Source: Mucidula mucida (Eukaryota > Basidiomycota > Agaricomycetes > Agaricales > Physalacriaceae). Taken from it: a stretch of 64,000 nt of DNA. The translations under genes and the position numbers were made by a program. Shown here one piece after another: positions 45,700 to 58,058 of the stretch (position 1 is the first letter of the stretch; each line of letters opens with the position of its first letter). The notes beneath the pieces were generated by a model that did not search any database, had not been told where the DNA came from, and worked only from the letters and a program-made list of their open reading frames with translations. The DNA lies in NCBI GenBank assembly GCA_015501055.1, contig JADNYV010000030.1:186001-250000 (forward strand), read 5' to 3'.

Positions 45700-47787
45700 A
45701 TGAGTCGAGCCAACAATGTCAGAGGACCAACGTCTGCTTTGACGGAATTTCTGAGGGTATTTCTTACCATTCTTATTCACAATTTATACCCATTGCCGCG
45801 TAGGAATCAGGTATTACGGCCACGACAGTAGCTACTCGCGTCGCAAACCGTATACCGCGCCAGGACGAGAATACAGCAGAGCCAGCAGCTGCTGAAATCC
45901 CTCAAGAAGAGGCAGAGCCAGCTGAACCAGAGCCAGATCCTTCTCCTCGACGCACAAGACGAGTATGACCTTGCCTCCCTTGTTGTATTCTCTTTTATAG
46001 CTTTCCCACAGAGAAACACCAACTATGACTCTGATGATCTCGACGATCCACCAACACCCGCCAAGAAACAAAAGGTCGCCAAAGCAGCCGAGCAAAGAAA
46101 ACACCGGTAAAAGGCAAAGGTCGCAAGATCAAGAAGGGCAAGGACGGCGACGACGACGAAGAGGATGCCTATACAGCTCTCTCCAGATCCTTATGGTCTA
46201 ATCAAGGTGCCTCGTCCTCAAAGCCACCCGTAGGCGGCTTTTCAAACTGTGCGAAATGCGAAAAGCGCTTCACTGTGGTACGCATCTTCCCTCCTTCTCT
46301 TGCCTTTAGCTCACTTGGCCCCCAAGACCAAGTATACCATGGCAGCCATACCAGGTCCAGGATACCTCTGTCATCCTTGTGCGAAAGCTGGAGGAAGTGA
46401 TCCTTTCAAGAAACCTGCTGTGCCCAAGAAGCGCAAACCAGCCGCAGAACGCAGGAATGTCACGCATTTCGAGGAGCGGCTGTTCCCTTCCTTAGCGAGT
46501 CTATGCATTGAGGTACCACATATCTGCTACGCGTCGATCTTCGTATCCTTACCTCGGAATAGATTATATCGCGTCACCTTAACGAGATCGACGCGTTCGG
46601 CGATATCGGGACCTTGAACATGGAGTCTATCTCTAAAGCCATCTCCAAAAACCGCAGTCTGTCCGTATTCATTGCGAAGAAGTCGCGCTCTTTTTGATGA
46701 AGTTGTCTAGTCCTCAGAGAACGCTCATTTGTTTTATGGCCAGAACATACCAATTGGCGTTGTACGATGCCACTAGTAAGATATTTATCAAATCTCCAGG
46801 ACTTTATCCTTATCTTGGTACAACAGAACTCGGCCCCGACGCCCTCACGACCTTGGCGTACTTGAACCCCAATTGACTACCCTTAGATTGGACTACTGTG
46901 GTCTTATATCTGACGCCGTCATATCGACATGGTCAAATTCTCTACCCAACCTTGTCTCCCTCCAACTGCTAGGCCCATTCCTCATCAAGCCCCCGGCCTG
47001 GATCCAGTTCTTCACCTCTCACCCCAAATTAGAATGTTTCTTCATTACGCAAAGCCCTCGCTTTGACCTGGAGTGTCTGAACTCTCTAATCGACACTTCA
47101 GGCAAGACGCTGCAAAAGCTCGGGCTCCAAGAAGTCGGCCAGCTGTCTGATGAATTCCTCCAGTCCATCGAGCGGCTCGCTGGCCATCTCAAGATCCTAG
47201 ATATTTCAGATCCCAGTACGCCGTGCAGCGACGATGCCCTGATCAACCTTCTGGAGGCAGTAGGTTCTACGCTGACGTCTCTAAACATCTCTGGCCATCA
47301 CGCCGCAGAGGATGCCGTCCTGTTGAACGGTGTGCAACCCAACGTACAGTGTCTATCCTCGTTAGCGATCCGTGGACTCGGTAAACTCTCCAACGAGGGT
47401 GTAGCCGACTTCTTTTCTGGATGGACATCAAACCCTCCTCTAGCATCGCTCGATATATCACGTATACCGCTTCTGAAAAGTGAAGCTCTTCTGGCCATGC
47501 TCGAACATTCAGGTAGCGCGCTTCAAGAGCTGAATATCAATGGCTGGAAAGGCGTCGAAAATGAGGCTCTGGAGCAGATCGGCGTGCGAGCTCCCGAGTT
47601 GAGAACGGTCGACTTGGGATTCTGTCGCGGCGTCGACGACTTTACGCTCAAGGGCCTCATTGAGAAGAACAACGGTGTGATTAGAGAAATCAAAGTTTGG
47701 GGCTGCAATCGGGTTGATGGTAAATGGTCTCTGAGCGGTAAGAAGCACGAAAATCTGCGTATATATGGCATAGAGTCTTTCAATTAG
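45700..47787 (+). CDS. RAD7: RAD7-like nucleotide-excision-repair LRR protein (frame breaks)
   Basis: The start MSRANNVRGPTSALTEFLRE (45700) is followed after an intron by SGITATTVATRVANRIPR and an acidic/basic linker. The zinc-binding N-terminal module is FSNCAKCEKRFTV, TKYTMAA and GPGYLCHPCAKAG, then DPFKKPA. The C-terminus is leucine-rich repeats: LTTLAYLNPN, TLRLDYCGLISDAVISTWSN, LQKLGLQEVGQLSDEFLQSI, VDLGFCRGVDDFTLKGLIEK and IKVWGCNRVDG. Family role: Rad7 with Rad16 in global-genome repair and as part of a ubiquitin ligase. Frame changes are required at about 46088 (CC for CCC), between 46735 and 46755, and at 46872-46875 (AATTG for AATTTG). The LRR half (46873-47787) is undamaged. Confidence 0.82.
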
Positions 47788-48544
47788 TATTTTGCGCCTT
47801 TGATCTGCTTGTATTCATGTACCTCAAAATATCATTACTATCGGAGTAGGGCGTTTCGGTTATACGTTGTCAAAGCGCAGACGTATATCGATGTTTGTGT
47901 GGCGTTGCGAGGCTCCTGGGATGCCGTACACGTCCGAGCTACCTGCAATCTTCCCCAAGATAAGTCAATGCGAACGATGCTTCTGTATCTCGCCTTGTAA
48001 TGGATCTGAACTTATGGCTGTGACCTCGAAGCCTCCAACGAATGCACCTTGACATCACGCAATCCCTTTCACCCCCCCGAGCGGGGTGAAAGACGTCAGC
48101 ATTTCATCTCCCTGCTGGTCCGACTCCGAGACGGCGTGAAAACTCGTGAACGTTTGATAGCCTACGCTAATCACAGGTTGATAGGCAGCTAACTCATCGA
48201 GGTATTCTTAAGTTTCCAAGACGTGGGCCTATCAAGGACGTGCAGGCGATGAATAAGATGTTTATTTCAACACCTTTAGTGGCCGGTACTGTCATTTCTG
48301 GCAAAAGTGCGCAGCTGCATTAGTATACTGGTTGAACGAGCCGTTTTTACCTGCTTGTACCGCAAAGCTTTCACTATAACACAGAAAACACGGTAGCAAG
48401 AACTTCAGCCTCAAGGAAAGACGCTTACAGGGCGAAGGTAGATAAACACTCATGCATTGTCATGTAGTCAAAAAGGTGAGCGACCAGCGATAAGTCCAAT
48501 TAAGCATACATACATCAAGAGTGAGCCCCAAGGAATTCTAACAT
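47788..48544. other. Intergenic region between convergent genes
   Basis: About 760 bases between the RAD7 and RRM-protein 3' ends. It contains a perfect 10-base inverted repeat (listed separately). No coding sequence recognised. Confidence 0.45.
48066..48092. repeat. Inverted repeat / hairpin CTTTCACCCC-GGGGTGAAAG
   Basis: A perfect 10-base inverted repeat with a 7-base loop (CCCGAGC). On either strand it would form a very GC-rich stem. It lies in the 3' intergenic space of RAD7. Confidence 0.8.
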
Positions 48545-49337
48545 CTAGTAAGGCCTATGTCTATTCTTCTTCAAGTTCTTCTCGAGCTGCTGAGCTTTGC
48601 GGTGGCCAATCTCAACGGGGCGAATGGCGGTATCGTCTGCCTTCTTTAGTTTGACGGGCCTGTTACCAACGTATTTACCTTCAAGGACCGTGAGAAAAAT
48701 GCAAAACACGAAAAGAAAGTCGACAAACCGTCCATTTCTTTCCAAGCCTTCAAGAAATCTTCGGGGTCAGAGAAAGCGACGAAACCATACTTGGCCTGAG
48801 GAACACTGTAAATAAGGGTGCATGAAGAGGAGATAGATTCCACCTTTTGACTCAACCTATCCCGAATGACGCGGGCCTTGGTAAACGACGTGTACTTGTT
48901 GAAAGCGTTGGAAAGCACATCGTCAGAGACGTCGTTACTGAGATCACCAACGAACAACCTGAACCAGGCTGTGGAGGGCCCTATCAGCCTAAAGTCTTAT
49001 CGGGTCAAAAAAGCGACGTACAGGGATTCCATTCAAGCAACGTCTGATCTTCCCAGACCTTTCCTCCACCTTTACGCAAGACAGTGGTACGTTTTCCGCC
49101 TTTTGCAAGTTTTCCGCCAGCACCACCACGTTTGTCAATCATAGCGCCGGGGACGTAGACACTCTGCTGGGCGAGAATGCCGACATCGTATTCGTAGGCG
49201 TTGGCAGGCACTGGGGCGCTGTGCGACGAAGAGCCGGCAAGTGGGTAGGAAGGTCCAGCGTAGGGCTGATGATACGGATTGTCGTAGGCCGATGCCTGCT
49301 GGCTGTAGTTCGCTGACCCGTAAGGATTGTTGCTCAT
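48545..49337 (-). CDS. RRM RNA-binding protein, RBM42-like
   Basis: Four exons on the minus strand. The N-terminus (MSNNPYGSANYSQQASAYDN) is Tyr/Pro/Ser-rich, then SVYVPGAMIDKRGGAGG and KRTTVLRKGGGKVWEDQTLL lead to EWNPSWFRLFVGDLSNDVSD (RNP2-like). The RRM continues KARVIRDRLSQK, then KYGFVAFSDPEDFLKAWKEM (RNP1-like) and GKYVGNRPVKLKKAD. The C-terminal tail is IGHRKAQQLEKNLKKNRHRP. This N-terminal motif followed by one RRM and a basic tail is the RBM42 layout. Family role: RNA binding, linked to splicing. It is convergent with RAD7. Confidence 0.85.
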
Positions 49338-49509
49338 GGTCGTCGGAAGGCAAAGAGGCGATGGCTGTGCAAAGCAGAGCACGTGCATCGCAGGACCTCG
49401 GGCCGCGAAAGACTTCAAAAAATTATGCAAGAATTATGGTACATCTATGTAGACACGACAATGATCAACTCAGGCAGGGCCCCAGTATCCTCTATGCGAG
49501 CTGCGCATG

Positions 49510-50322
49510 CTAAGCCCTCCAGGCTGCTGTGCCTCGTTGCGTTCCCTCTTAGCAGTCTTCTTCTTCGGCAATCCGCACTTTCTCAAAGTAAATGTACCTA
49601 AGAAAATGACGCGTCAGTGAACGTGTAGAATGCTAGTTGAAAGCACTTAGCGGCCTTGTAAGTGTCATTCTCGGCTCCTCCTTGAGGACCGCTTGCTTTC
49701 ACTGAACAAATAATCAGAGCGCGACACGGGTGGGATTAGGACGCGACTTACTGAAGCGCTGGAACGAGTTACTGTTGATGCCGCCAATTTGTTTGAGCCA
49801 TGGTGTGACCTGAGAAACGTCAAGTTCTACGCGCAATGAACCCAACGCGAGACATGCCTTGAAGTCAGGCTCCTTCTGCAGCAGTCTAATCTTGCGTCTA
49901 ATCTCGTTACAATCGTCGCTGGTCGATTATTACGCGTCGTCAAAAGCACGACGCGACTCACAAGACTGGGAGGGCTCCGTCGTCCTCACCGTCAAGGGTA
50001 ATGTCAGTCCAAGCCTTCTTCTCCGCCGCAGCCTTTCCCTTTCCCTTGGTCGCGTTCTCCTTGTCAGAGAGACGCGGCTTTTTGGCGGTGGAGGTGCTGG
50101 CAGCAGCAGCTTCAAAGTCACCATCGTCAGAGAGCTCAGCAGCATCGGACTTGCATTTGGGTGCCAAGGTAGTAGATTGGGTAGTCGTTGATGTCGGTGG
50201 TTCGTAGTCAAGAAGGTCGTCCAGACTCCAGACTCCGGACGCCCAATATACGGTTCTCAAGTGCTCACGTGAGGGCGCGTCTTAAACGACAACAGAGTAC
50301 AACAAAACTCGACTTGGTTCAT
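49510..50322 (-). CDS. DUF7726-like protein
   Basis: Minus-strand exons: a first piece MNQVEFCCTLLSFKTRPH (ATG 50322), then LDDLLDYEPPTSTTT with a Ser/Lys-rich linker (KKPRLSDKENATKGKGKAA). Then CNEIRRKIRLLQKEP, FKACLALGSLRVELDVSQVT and KQIGGINSNSFQRF, then VKASGPQGGAENDTYKAA and YIYFEKVRI. The IGGINSNSxxRF core and the following YxYFEKxRI match a domain found as one or two copies in many fungal proteins of unknown function (DUF7726 as I remember it). The join between the first two exons does not keep phase, and the end is ambiguous: EEEDC stop near 49550, or a Lys-rich frame ending near 49470. The start lies 41 bases from the divergent acidic-protein gene. Confidence 0.5.
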
Positions 50323-50363
50323 GCCATTGAAGCCATATTTATTTTCTCCTTCTTGGTTGCACG

Positions 50364-51064
50364 ATGACAGTAAGTACACAGATGTAATCATTCACAGTTA
50401 TTCATCCACGTATAGGACTTGTCGTATTGCTATCTGCATATGACGGAATATGAACTCAAGACTTTGGACACGCTTGAGACTCCGGCGTACTTGGATGGTC
50501 TCCTTCTGGACGATGGTACTCATTCATCGACCCTGAATATCGTTCTCATTACTCTCAGACATGGTGTTACCTCCGAGCATGATACCGCCAAATCCCGAGG
50601 AACACGACAGTGGGCAATCCTTCGCCTAAGAACGAATCAATTAACATCTCCAAGCCTTACCATCCCAGACGCACCCTTCCTATCCCTTTGGGAATCCTAC
50701 TAACATCAAGCATCCTGCATCCCGGCCTCGCTTGGTCCACGATCCAACTTCCCGAAGCCTATTCGAAGATATGGGTTTCGGTCCAGCTACCGTGGATGTC
50801 ACATTGCGCTGGAAAGAACTCGCCCTTGACCAGCTGTTACCCTCGGACGAATCTAAGCAACTCGCAGAAAAGGCTATCGAGGCCAGAAAGATGGCTAGTG
50901 GTGTCCCGAACAACCCTCCGCCGCAGTATCACGCAGGCCCCGTCGTTGCACCCGGCGAGGATGAAGAGGACAGTGAGCATGAGCTGGATGAAGAAGAAGA
51001 GGAGGACGAAGAGGAGCTTTCTGAAGACGACGAGGACGAAGACGAGGATGATGATGATGACTAG
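50364..51064 (+). CDS. Acidic-tailed protein, unknown function (compensating frame breaks)
   Basis: Not recognised. The start codons ATG ACA (50364) are followed directly by an intron, then DLSYCYLHMTEYELKTLDTL and AYLDGLLLDD. A second intron (GTACTC to CTCTCAG) leads to MVLPPSMIPPNPEEHDSG, NPSPKNESINISKPYHPRR, then NIKHPASRPRLVHDPTSRSL, FEDMGFGPATVDVTLRWKEL and a poly-Asp/Glu tail ending at 51064. The middle segment sits in another frame: one extra G near 50612 and one missing base near 50692 restore a single product. The two shifts cancel, which suggests errors rather than decay. A nuclear or chaperone-like role could be guessed from the acidic tail but nothing supports it. Confidence 0.5.
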
Positions 51065-51198
51065 CGCTACACCTTCCACATAACTCTTCGCTCTGCAAAT
51101 GCTTTCGATCCCCAAAACGTTTCCGATACAACAATATATATGCGACAAGAGAATACAAAAAGGCATAGGTAAACAAGATACAGAGAATTACAAAAGCT

Positions 51199-54053
51199 CT
51201 ATGTGCTAGTCGAAGTACCGTTCGTCGGTCGATGGATCTGGTTCACCAATGCCTCCCAGTAATCCCACTCCGTCCCGTCAAGTCCAGCTAGGATACGCGG
51301 ATCAGGTGCGCCAACTACCGTAGACGTCGTGCCAACCCACCCCGCGTAATTCCCGCTACCTACACCACCCCAAGCCGGCATGGAACTAGGACCATCCAGC
51401 GGGGCACTCACCGTATTGCACCAATGGTCTAATAACGACTGGGCAGCAGTGTCGTCCTCCACGCTCGGGCTACCAGATGTCGTTGGAGAGTTCGCAAAAT
51501 CCCCCGAAGTCGAAGCCTGTAATCTCTGGAAAGTAGGCGAATGGTTCATTCCCGAAGGATAGCCAACGGCAGGGGGTGTTTGTGGATTCGTATATTGAGG
51601 ATCGATGGGAAGGCTGGTCGAGACGAAATGGACGGTGATGATTGATGCAGACCCAGCAGTAGCTGTGCCGGATTCTCCTGTGAATCAGGCTGCACGCGCT
51701 TTAGGGCTTGGTTCTTCAAAAACTCGATCGTCTTGAGCTCCCTCCGAGTCGTCTCGTCCATCTCTCGAAGGCCCTCGTGCTCCTTCATGAAGGAGTCGAG
51801 GATAGCATGCATGGTCTCGGCATCCTTCCCATTAGGCTCTAAAACCAAGTATATACCGCTAATCATAGCGGTCTGGAATTCTCGGTAAGCGTTGCTCAAA
51901 GAGTCCCTCGTCTCCTTTGGTACAGACTCCCTAAACACTTGCCGCACTTGGAAATCCACTATTGCAGATTCAAAGCAGGCTGCTCTAGATCGTGCATAGC
52001 GATCAGATCCTAGTCGTTGTAGGATATATGGGCGATGCAAACTGGTCCGGACAAACATGATTTCTGTTACGAGCAGAAAGCGATGTATGCGTATGTATGG
52101 AAAAGTGTCGTCCAATGAGCGATCCGGCTCCAGGCAAAAATGCGGAGGAAGGCCACGAATAAATGCGAGGAGTTCGTCTTCCAGAGACAGCACTTCAGAA
52201 TAGTGAGCTGCCCGCACCTGTTGGAAGTGATGTACCATTCGTCCAATAATCATGGCTAGCTGATGCCTCAAGATGACAAAAGTCATTTTAGTCGGAGTAG
52301 TGAGGGGCGAAGGATGTAACTCGTTGACTTCGTTGACATTAGACGGGATCTGGGTCGACGTATAATTGTCTTGGATGGAGTTAGGACGGCCCAAAACCAG
52401 TGCATAGGATCGATCAGCGTGATAGAGGTACGACCTGCTGCGGGATGAGCAATTCATACCATGGTTAGGGTACACACTAACCATATTCGACGGCGGTACT
52501 CAATCATTGACGATTCCATACCCTGGGGAGCCTGTCAGGATCAAACAAATCGCGCAAGAGTCGACTCACCATGGATGCGCCGTCACGGTGCAACCCCAGT
52601 GCTTGGGCGGTACGGACAGCTGCGCCTAGTTGACTCCAGCATTCCGTTATACGACGATCGAAAGTTAGAAATCGAGCACTCTATACAACACATTAGACAA
52701 CAAGAGAGACGACAGACGATTGCCAGTACCAGAAGCCGTGTCAAAACGATGTCCAAAGAGTCCGGTTGTATCGCCGCAGCGATAAGCAAAGAACGTCGTG
52801 CTGAACAAGAATGAGAAGGAACTAACTGGAGTGGGAACGAGATGCTCACAAGACCAATAATAACGAAGCGAAGTTACTCTGCGACTCCGTGCGTCACCAC
52901 CGATCTCCTCGGGAGCAAGTCTGAAGGCGATGGCTAACACAACGAACAACAATGGTAGAAAGCTAACGTCTTGAGGATTCGTTGCTGATATGCCGTGCGA
53001 CCCATGAGAGTATATTGCATTATACGCTGTTCTGAACTCTACTTCAGAAATGGGGTATCGCGTCCAATTCCTAGAGAGCATATAAGCAAAAGATATTGTG
53101 ACAGGGATGAAATAGCGTACACGGACTCAAAATAATAATCAATCAAAACTTTGGCGGTCCGCAACGTTGGTAATTCTTGGAGCAGCTCGGAAATTTTGTG
53201 GGGAGAGACGCCACACTCTTGAACAAGACTCTTCAGATTATCTGCGGCGGTTGTCTCAGTGACCGAATCTATATTCGACGTAGATGCTATTCCTTGCTGT
53301 AAAGTGGCAAAGCGGACATCACGATGGAGTTTGTCGTCTTCAGAGGAATGGCCAGGTAACGCATGTTGCAGCTACCCAAGGAGTCAAATCGCTGTTACGG
53401 AACCAGTGTCAGTCCATCCTACCTGTTCGATTATAGAGCCCGGGGCAATGCTCCCTGAAGCACTGTTTCCGTACCACTTTCCGCTCTGAAAGGAACCGCC
53501 GCTGGGATCCTGGTCCTCAGGCTGCGAGCGATTGTCTTCATCGAGTCTAAATTCGTTGTGGTGATGCGCGTCATAAGAAGACGCGCCGGGACTTGTAGGG
53601 CCACAGTATTGGGGTAGGGCCATTTCTATAATGTGCTCTATCCTAGCAAGCCGCACACCGAGGTCCTGGTCGGTTTTGCCGGGGGTATACGCCTTGCAGA
53701 GCTCCGGGACCTTGCGCGCTATACACTACGAACATTTAGATGAAGGCACGCGCAAAGCGAGAAATAATTTGCATACATGAGAACATGGTATTTGACGGTC
53801 GCACTGCTCAAAGTTGTAAGCCAGAAGCGGCGCACATTGACTGAGAAATTACCTTTTGCTTTCTTCGATGACATTCGCCACATGAAAAGCTGAAAAAGAC
53901 ACTGAGATTACTGTCGGTGAAATGCTGATAAGTAGCAGACCTAACACGGGATCGTTTCTTAGCACCAAATTGGTCGTCGTCGTCGAGCTTTTTGCGCTTC
54001 GCAGAGGTTGGCGGAGTCGATGCCGCGGAATTGTCGAGGGACTGCTTTGCCAT
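51199..54053 (-). CDS. Zn2Cys6 fungal transcription factor
   Basis: Minus strand, about nine exons. A basic N-terminus (MAKQSLDNSAASTPPTSAKR) is followed by the zinc cluster spread over three exons: SCGECHRRKQK, CDRQIPCSH, CIARKVPELC, spacing C-x2-C-x6-C-x5-C-x2-C-x8-C. Next is a short coiled-coil linker (GVRLARIEHIIEMALPQ). The fungal middle homology region follows: NWTRYPISEVEFRTAYNAIY, VSFLPLLFVVLAIAFRLAPE, FILRHQLAMIIGRMVHHFQQ-like helices, LPPHFCLEPDRSLDDTFPYI and IMFVRTSLHRPYIL. The C-terminus is Ser/Gly-rich with WDYWEALVNQI. Family role: nuclear DNA-binding regulator; target unknown. A one-base shift near 51625 is needed to reach the C-terminal frame (PIDPQYTNPQTPPAVGYPSG). It is divergent from MED17 by 115 bases. 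Confidence 0.85.
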
Positions 54054-54168
54054 CGGCTCACGGAGACGCTTATGGCCGTCACAGTTATGAGAAGAGGGTG
54101 TCTGACTCGGCAAATCTTATCATTCGATATCGGCACATCGGTCCGTTAACCGCTTGATCAGGTTCACC

Positions 54169-56372
54169 ATGGACGCCGACAATGAGCCATGGAAAAAGCT
54201 TCAGCTCTCCCTCGAACGACCTTACAAGGACGAACACGGTGTCCCTATACCTACACTGTATGATATAAACCAGAATGGAGAGCAATTCTTTGAACGGTTT
54301 GTAACCACAACTACAAAAGTTTCTGAAAGTGATGTTCTTCTAGGAAAGAGTCCGCTGCAGAAATACTTGCTCAGAACTTGAAGCGCATATTCACTGAACG
54401 AGGACTCAATTTCTTTGACAAAACACAACACGGGAACCTCGTGGATATTATCTCCACGACCCACGTTGAAGCCAAGGACGACGACAACGATGAAGCTGAG
54501 AACGAACCGCGCCAAATGACCTCGGAAGAGCTGCGCGACATGATCTTCAAGATTGCTGAACCACTAAAGTGAGTTTTGTATTGTTATTGATCTGCCGCCG
54601 CATCCAACGTGAACGTCCAGTATTGTTCAAGGAGAATTGTCCGAAGCAGCTGGGCTATTAGACGCGATCTTGCCCTCATCCACAGACTCGTTCAATCCAG
54701 CAGTGCCTTCAATCCGCCAATCCATCCCTACCGGCCAACCCTCACCACCTGCCCTGTTGACCGCCACTTTTGTGAAGAAACCCCCACCTATAATATCCGT
54801 GGAAGCTTTCAATGCCCAACTTGCCATCGGAGACAAGGACGAAGCTCTGCGAAAGGCCGCAGACATTTTTAAGGCTGCCGCTAACAAAATGGAGTCTGGT
54901 CGCGTCAAGGGAGAGAAATACTGGGCGGACGCGCTGAAGATTCGGAAAGGAAATTGGGGTCTCGTTCCCGCGCCTCTGCCACCCGGCGCTGCGACAGGCA
55001 AAGGCGCAGACAAGTCGTCTAAAGACTTCATGGTCACGTACGGGTTGGAAGAATGTTTGTCGTTCGTTCCTCTTCGATATGGATTCATTCTGAACCCTTG
55101 TCAGCTTCCCAGGCCTTTCGTCGTCGCGCCATTGCTTGGATGGCGGAATCTCATCAATCTAGCGATGACATCGTCTTCCCCCATCGCCAGAACACCCGCC
55201 TTCGCGTCTGTTTAGTCAAGACCGATCACGAAGGCAAGGCTCATACAACATATAGCACGCCACATACGGAGGAGAGCACGACCTTGGATGGGCTGCTGCG
55301 AAATGCCCAACGAGAAATGGCTGAACAGGAAATCTTCTCCTACCTAGTCAACGAAGCCAGCAATCTACCAACCGCGGCGGCGAATGTTTCTGAGCGTCTC
55401 ATTGCGATTGATGCCGCGCTCGGAACAGAGCTTCGTTTTGAGCTCGTAAGGCGCGCTGAATATCTGAAGAGCTATCGCTGATATCCCATCGCAGATCGAA
55501 GCTGGAGACATCAGCGGGCCTAGCACTGGTCTACATCAGCCCATATGCGATCTCATATATCACTCACTTCACGCCCTTCTTCTAAGGCGGCATTCGTATC
55601 TGAAGAAGCAACGTCTAGATGGTCCGTCTGCGACAAAGACCGATCCGCCTCTGATTCTCCAATCTGTCATCGATATCCTTCAATACGAGGTGTTCTGCAA
55701 CCGCATAAAATCCGAAATCGACACCATGGTTTCAGCGCTAACGCGAACTGGCGTCGAATGTACATTTCATTTCCACCCTGTAGGCCAGGTGGGAGATGAG
55801 CTTGTGAAGCTCGTCGATGATAGACTCGTCAATTCTGTCGGCGGGCAATGCATTCTGCGGATTGATAAACGGCAAGTTCCTTCATTCATAGGTATCGGTG
55901 TTTCTGACAATAGCTAGACATTCAATTCGGTTTTCGTTTACTTCACCGTCAACACTGACCGCTCATCTTCCACAAGCAACATTAACGATATCTTCAATAC
56001 CACATCTAGCCCAACTACTCCGAGACGACGTCGCAACGTTTTTATTAGAACGAATATGCGAAATGGGACGCGAAATTGCGAGTGATGTCGGTGGGTTGTG
56101 GTTCCTCGACCTCAACAGATGTATTGGGAAATGGGAAGGTTGCGTTTTGTATGTGTGCTTTCGTTTCTGTGCATTCTTAGCTCTCTGACATGGCATACAG
56201 CAACTTTCGCATAGAATTCAAAGAAAAGTCGCGAATCGAGTGTATCGCCTTTCGGTTAGATCAAAGCACCCCAAAATGTGGTGAGGTAGATACATACCGG
56301 AGTGACACTCTGCCATTACTTGAGTGGGTCGAACAGAAAATTACAAGGGCCCTTAGGCCCTGGACTGCATAG
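54169..56372 (+). CDS. MED17: Mediator subunit 17
   Basis: About seven exons. The start MDADNEPWKKLQLSLERPYK with GVPIPTLYDI is the characteristic Med17 N-terminus. Then KESAAEILAQNLKRIFTERG, MTSEELRDMIFKIAEPL, GELSEAAGLLDAILPSS and LLTATFVKKPPPIISVEAF. Then FRRRAIAWMAESHQSSDD, ISYITHFTPFF-type helices (DLIYHSLHALLLRRHSYLKK), IDILQYEVFCNRIKSEIDTM and a C-terminus ending KITRALRPWTA. Family role: scaffold subunit of the Mediator head module. One intron near 55874-55919 has the strong GC-AG form (CG|GCAAGT to TAG). A one-base shift is needed near 55480 after EYLKSYR to continue into DIPSQIEAGD. Confidence 0.85.
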
Positions 56373-56435
56373 TCATAGATCGATAGCGCGAGCATACAGC
56401 GTGTAGCATAATGGAAAGGATGTCAAGGAATAAAT

Positions 56436-57542
56436 CTACTCCACATCATCACCCTCATTGCTAGCGTTGAACTTGGCAATTTTCTCAGCAATGCGAGCCT
56501 TCTTCTCGTCGTATGTGAGCTTGGGCGACATGAACTTCTTGCTTTCTGATGCCCAGTCCTTGCTCTTTTCGGTGGGCTTGAAGGTAGGGTCTTCACGGAT
56601 GGCAGCGTAGGCGTTGGTGAAAATCTCCTCGATATCTTCGGATCCAACGCCGTCAGCGAGATAAGTTGCGAACTGCTTCTTGAACCTGTACACAGTTAGT
56701 AAAAACCTTGAGAAAAAACTGAAGGCGTACCTCTCGTCATCTTCCTCCTCCAAGCTCTCCATGTACTCCGCGACGTGACCACCGTAGATGTACTTTTTGA
56801 GCACCTCAGCATCAAGCTCCTTGCTCTCGGGGTCGTAACCGGGGAATCGCTTGTCAGAGTGGGGTATGAAAAGACCACCATCGCTGGCACCCTTCATCGC
56901 ACCGAAAACACGCGAACCGGTTGATGTCCGCTTGAGACCGACATCGAGGAAACACTTGAAGGGCCGGGGAGCATCCTCCTCATCCAGAGTCTCGGTCAGA
57001 GTGAGGGTACCATCGGGCTCAGTAACACCCTCGTACTTGTCCGCGAGGCCGAGTTTTGTTAAGGCGCGGCGAGCGCAGAGCAGACCGGTAGCATATGCTA
57101 AAACCAGTTCAGAATCTGAATATCTCAAGAAAAGTACTCTGAACGCACCAGCAGACCAGTTGGTCAGACCGTGGTTGATGCCATATCGTGGCAGTTCTTT
57201 TGACCGTGCGGCGGTGAGAACAAAGTCACCCTGGAGGCGGGCATACACGATCTGCACAATAACCTCCTTGTTTGTGAAGCGGACAACAAGACGGTATTTG
57301 GGGGCGTTGCTAGACGAATGGGATGAATATTCAAGGAAGTAGAGTTCACATAAGAGGCGCACTATTTGTTCTTTGCCTGGGTCACCAACCGCTTACGAGC
57401 GTAGTCTGCGCGCAAAACTGAGATGCAAGATGCATAGCGAAACAGCGCACTCACAGTCGGTCTTTCCTTCTCTCCTACGGCGGTTCTTAACCTGGAACCG
57501 GGAGAAGTAGGCGTCGGATTTGACCTTCTTGACGAATGGCAT
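56436..57542 (-). CDS. RPL5: 60S ribosomal protein L5 (uL18)
   Basis: About six exons on the minus strand. The start [20 protein letters not shown] is followed by [130 protein letters not shown] and [20 protein letters not shown]. Length and order match uL18. Family role: binds 5S rRNA with uL5 and joins the 60S central protuberance. Splice sites and frame are clean throughout. Confidence 0.95.
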
Positions 57543-58058
57543 CTATCGACCAGTCAGTCCTGTTATCCAGAGCGCAAAATTACATCCAGCGATTCTGGCA
57601 ATATTGGACTCTCTGGAAAGCGATAGTCGTCCAGTAGAGATCCAACATCGTCCACTGACGCAGAAATGGAGAGCATACCTTGAGGGAGGGAGTCTTGAGG
57701 ATGGGGACGTGTGTGTACGCTATATCGCCAAATTTCAGAGACGGGTATCCGATTAGGCAGTTAGTTCCCACACACAGACGAGCACAAATATAAATAACTT
57801 TGTGGCATTGAAGAATGAAATGAGGGACTAGCGATACAAGACGCAAGGTAGAGGAAGGAAATACTATATAGTATACATAGGGCATAGGACTTATTACGAT
57901 GACAATAATTAGAGAGAAAAGGCAGTAACTACAGACAATACTTGCTTGAAACTTTCTGTAGTGAAAGTCAGAAAAAGGCAAGAATGGCATATAACCATAC
58001 ATACCGACGATGGGACTCGACGGAGGAGACATGGTGTTGCCAGCGCATGAGTGCATAC
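57543..58058. other. Intergenic region
   Basis: About 515 bases between the RPL5 start and the 3' end of the next minus-strand gene. It should contain the RPL5 promoter. AT-rich; nothing coding recognised. Confidence 0.4.
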
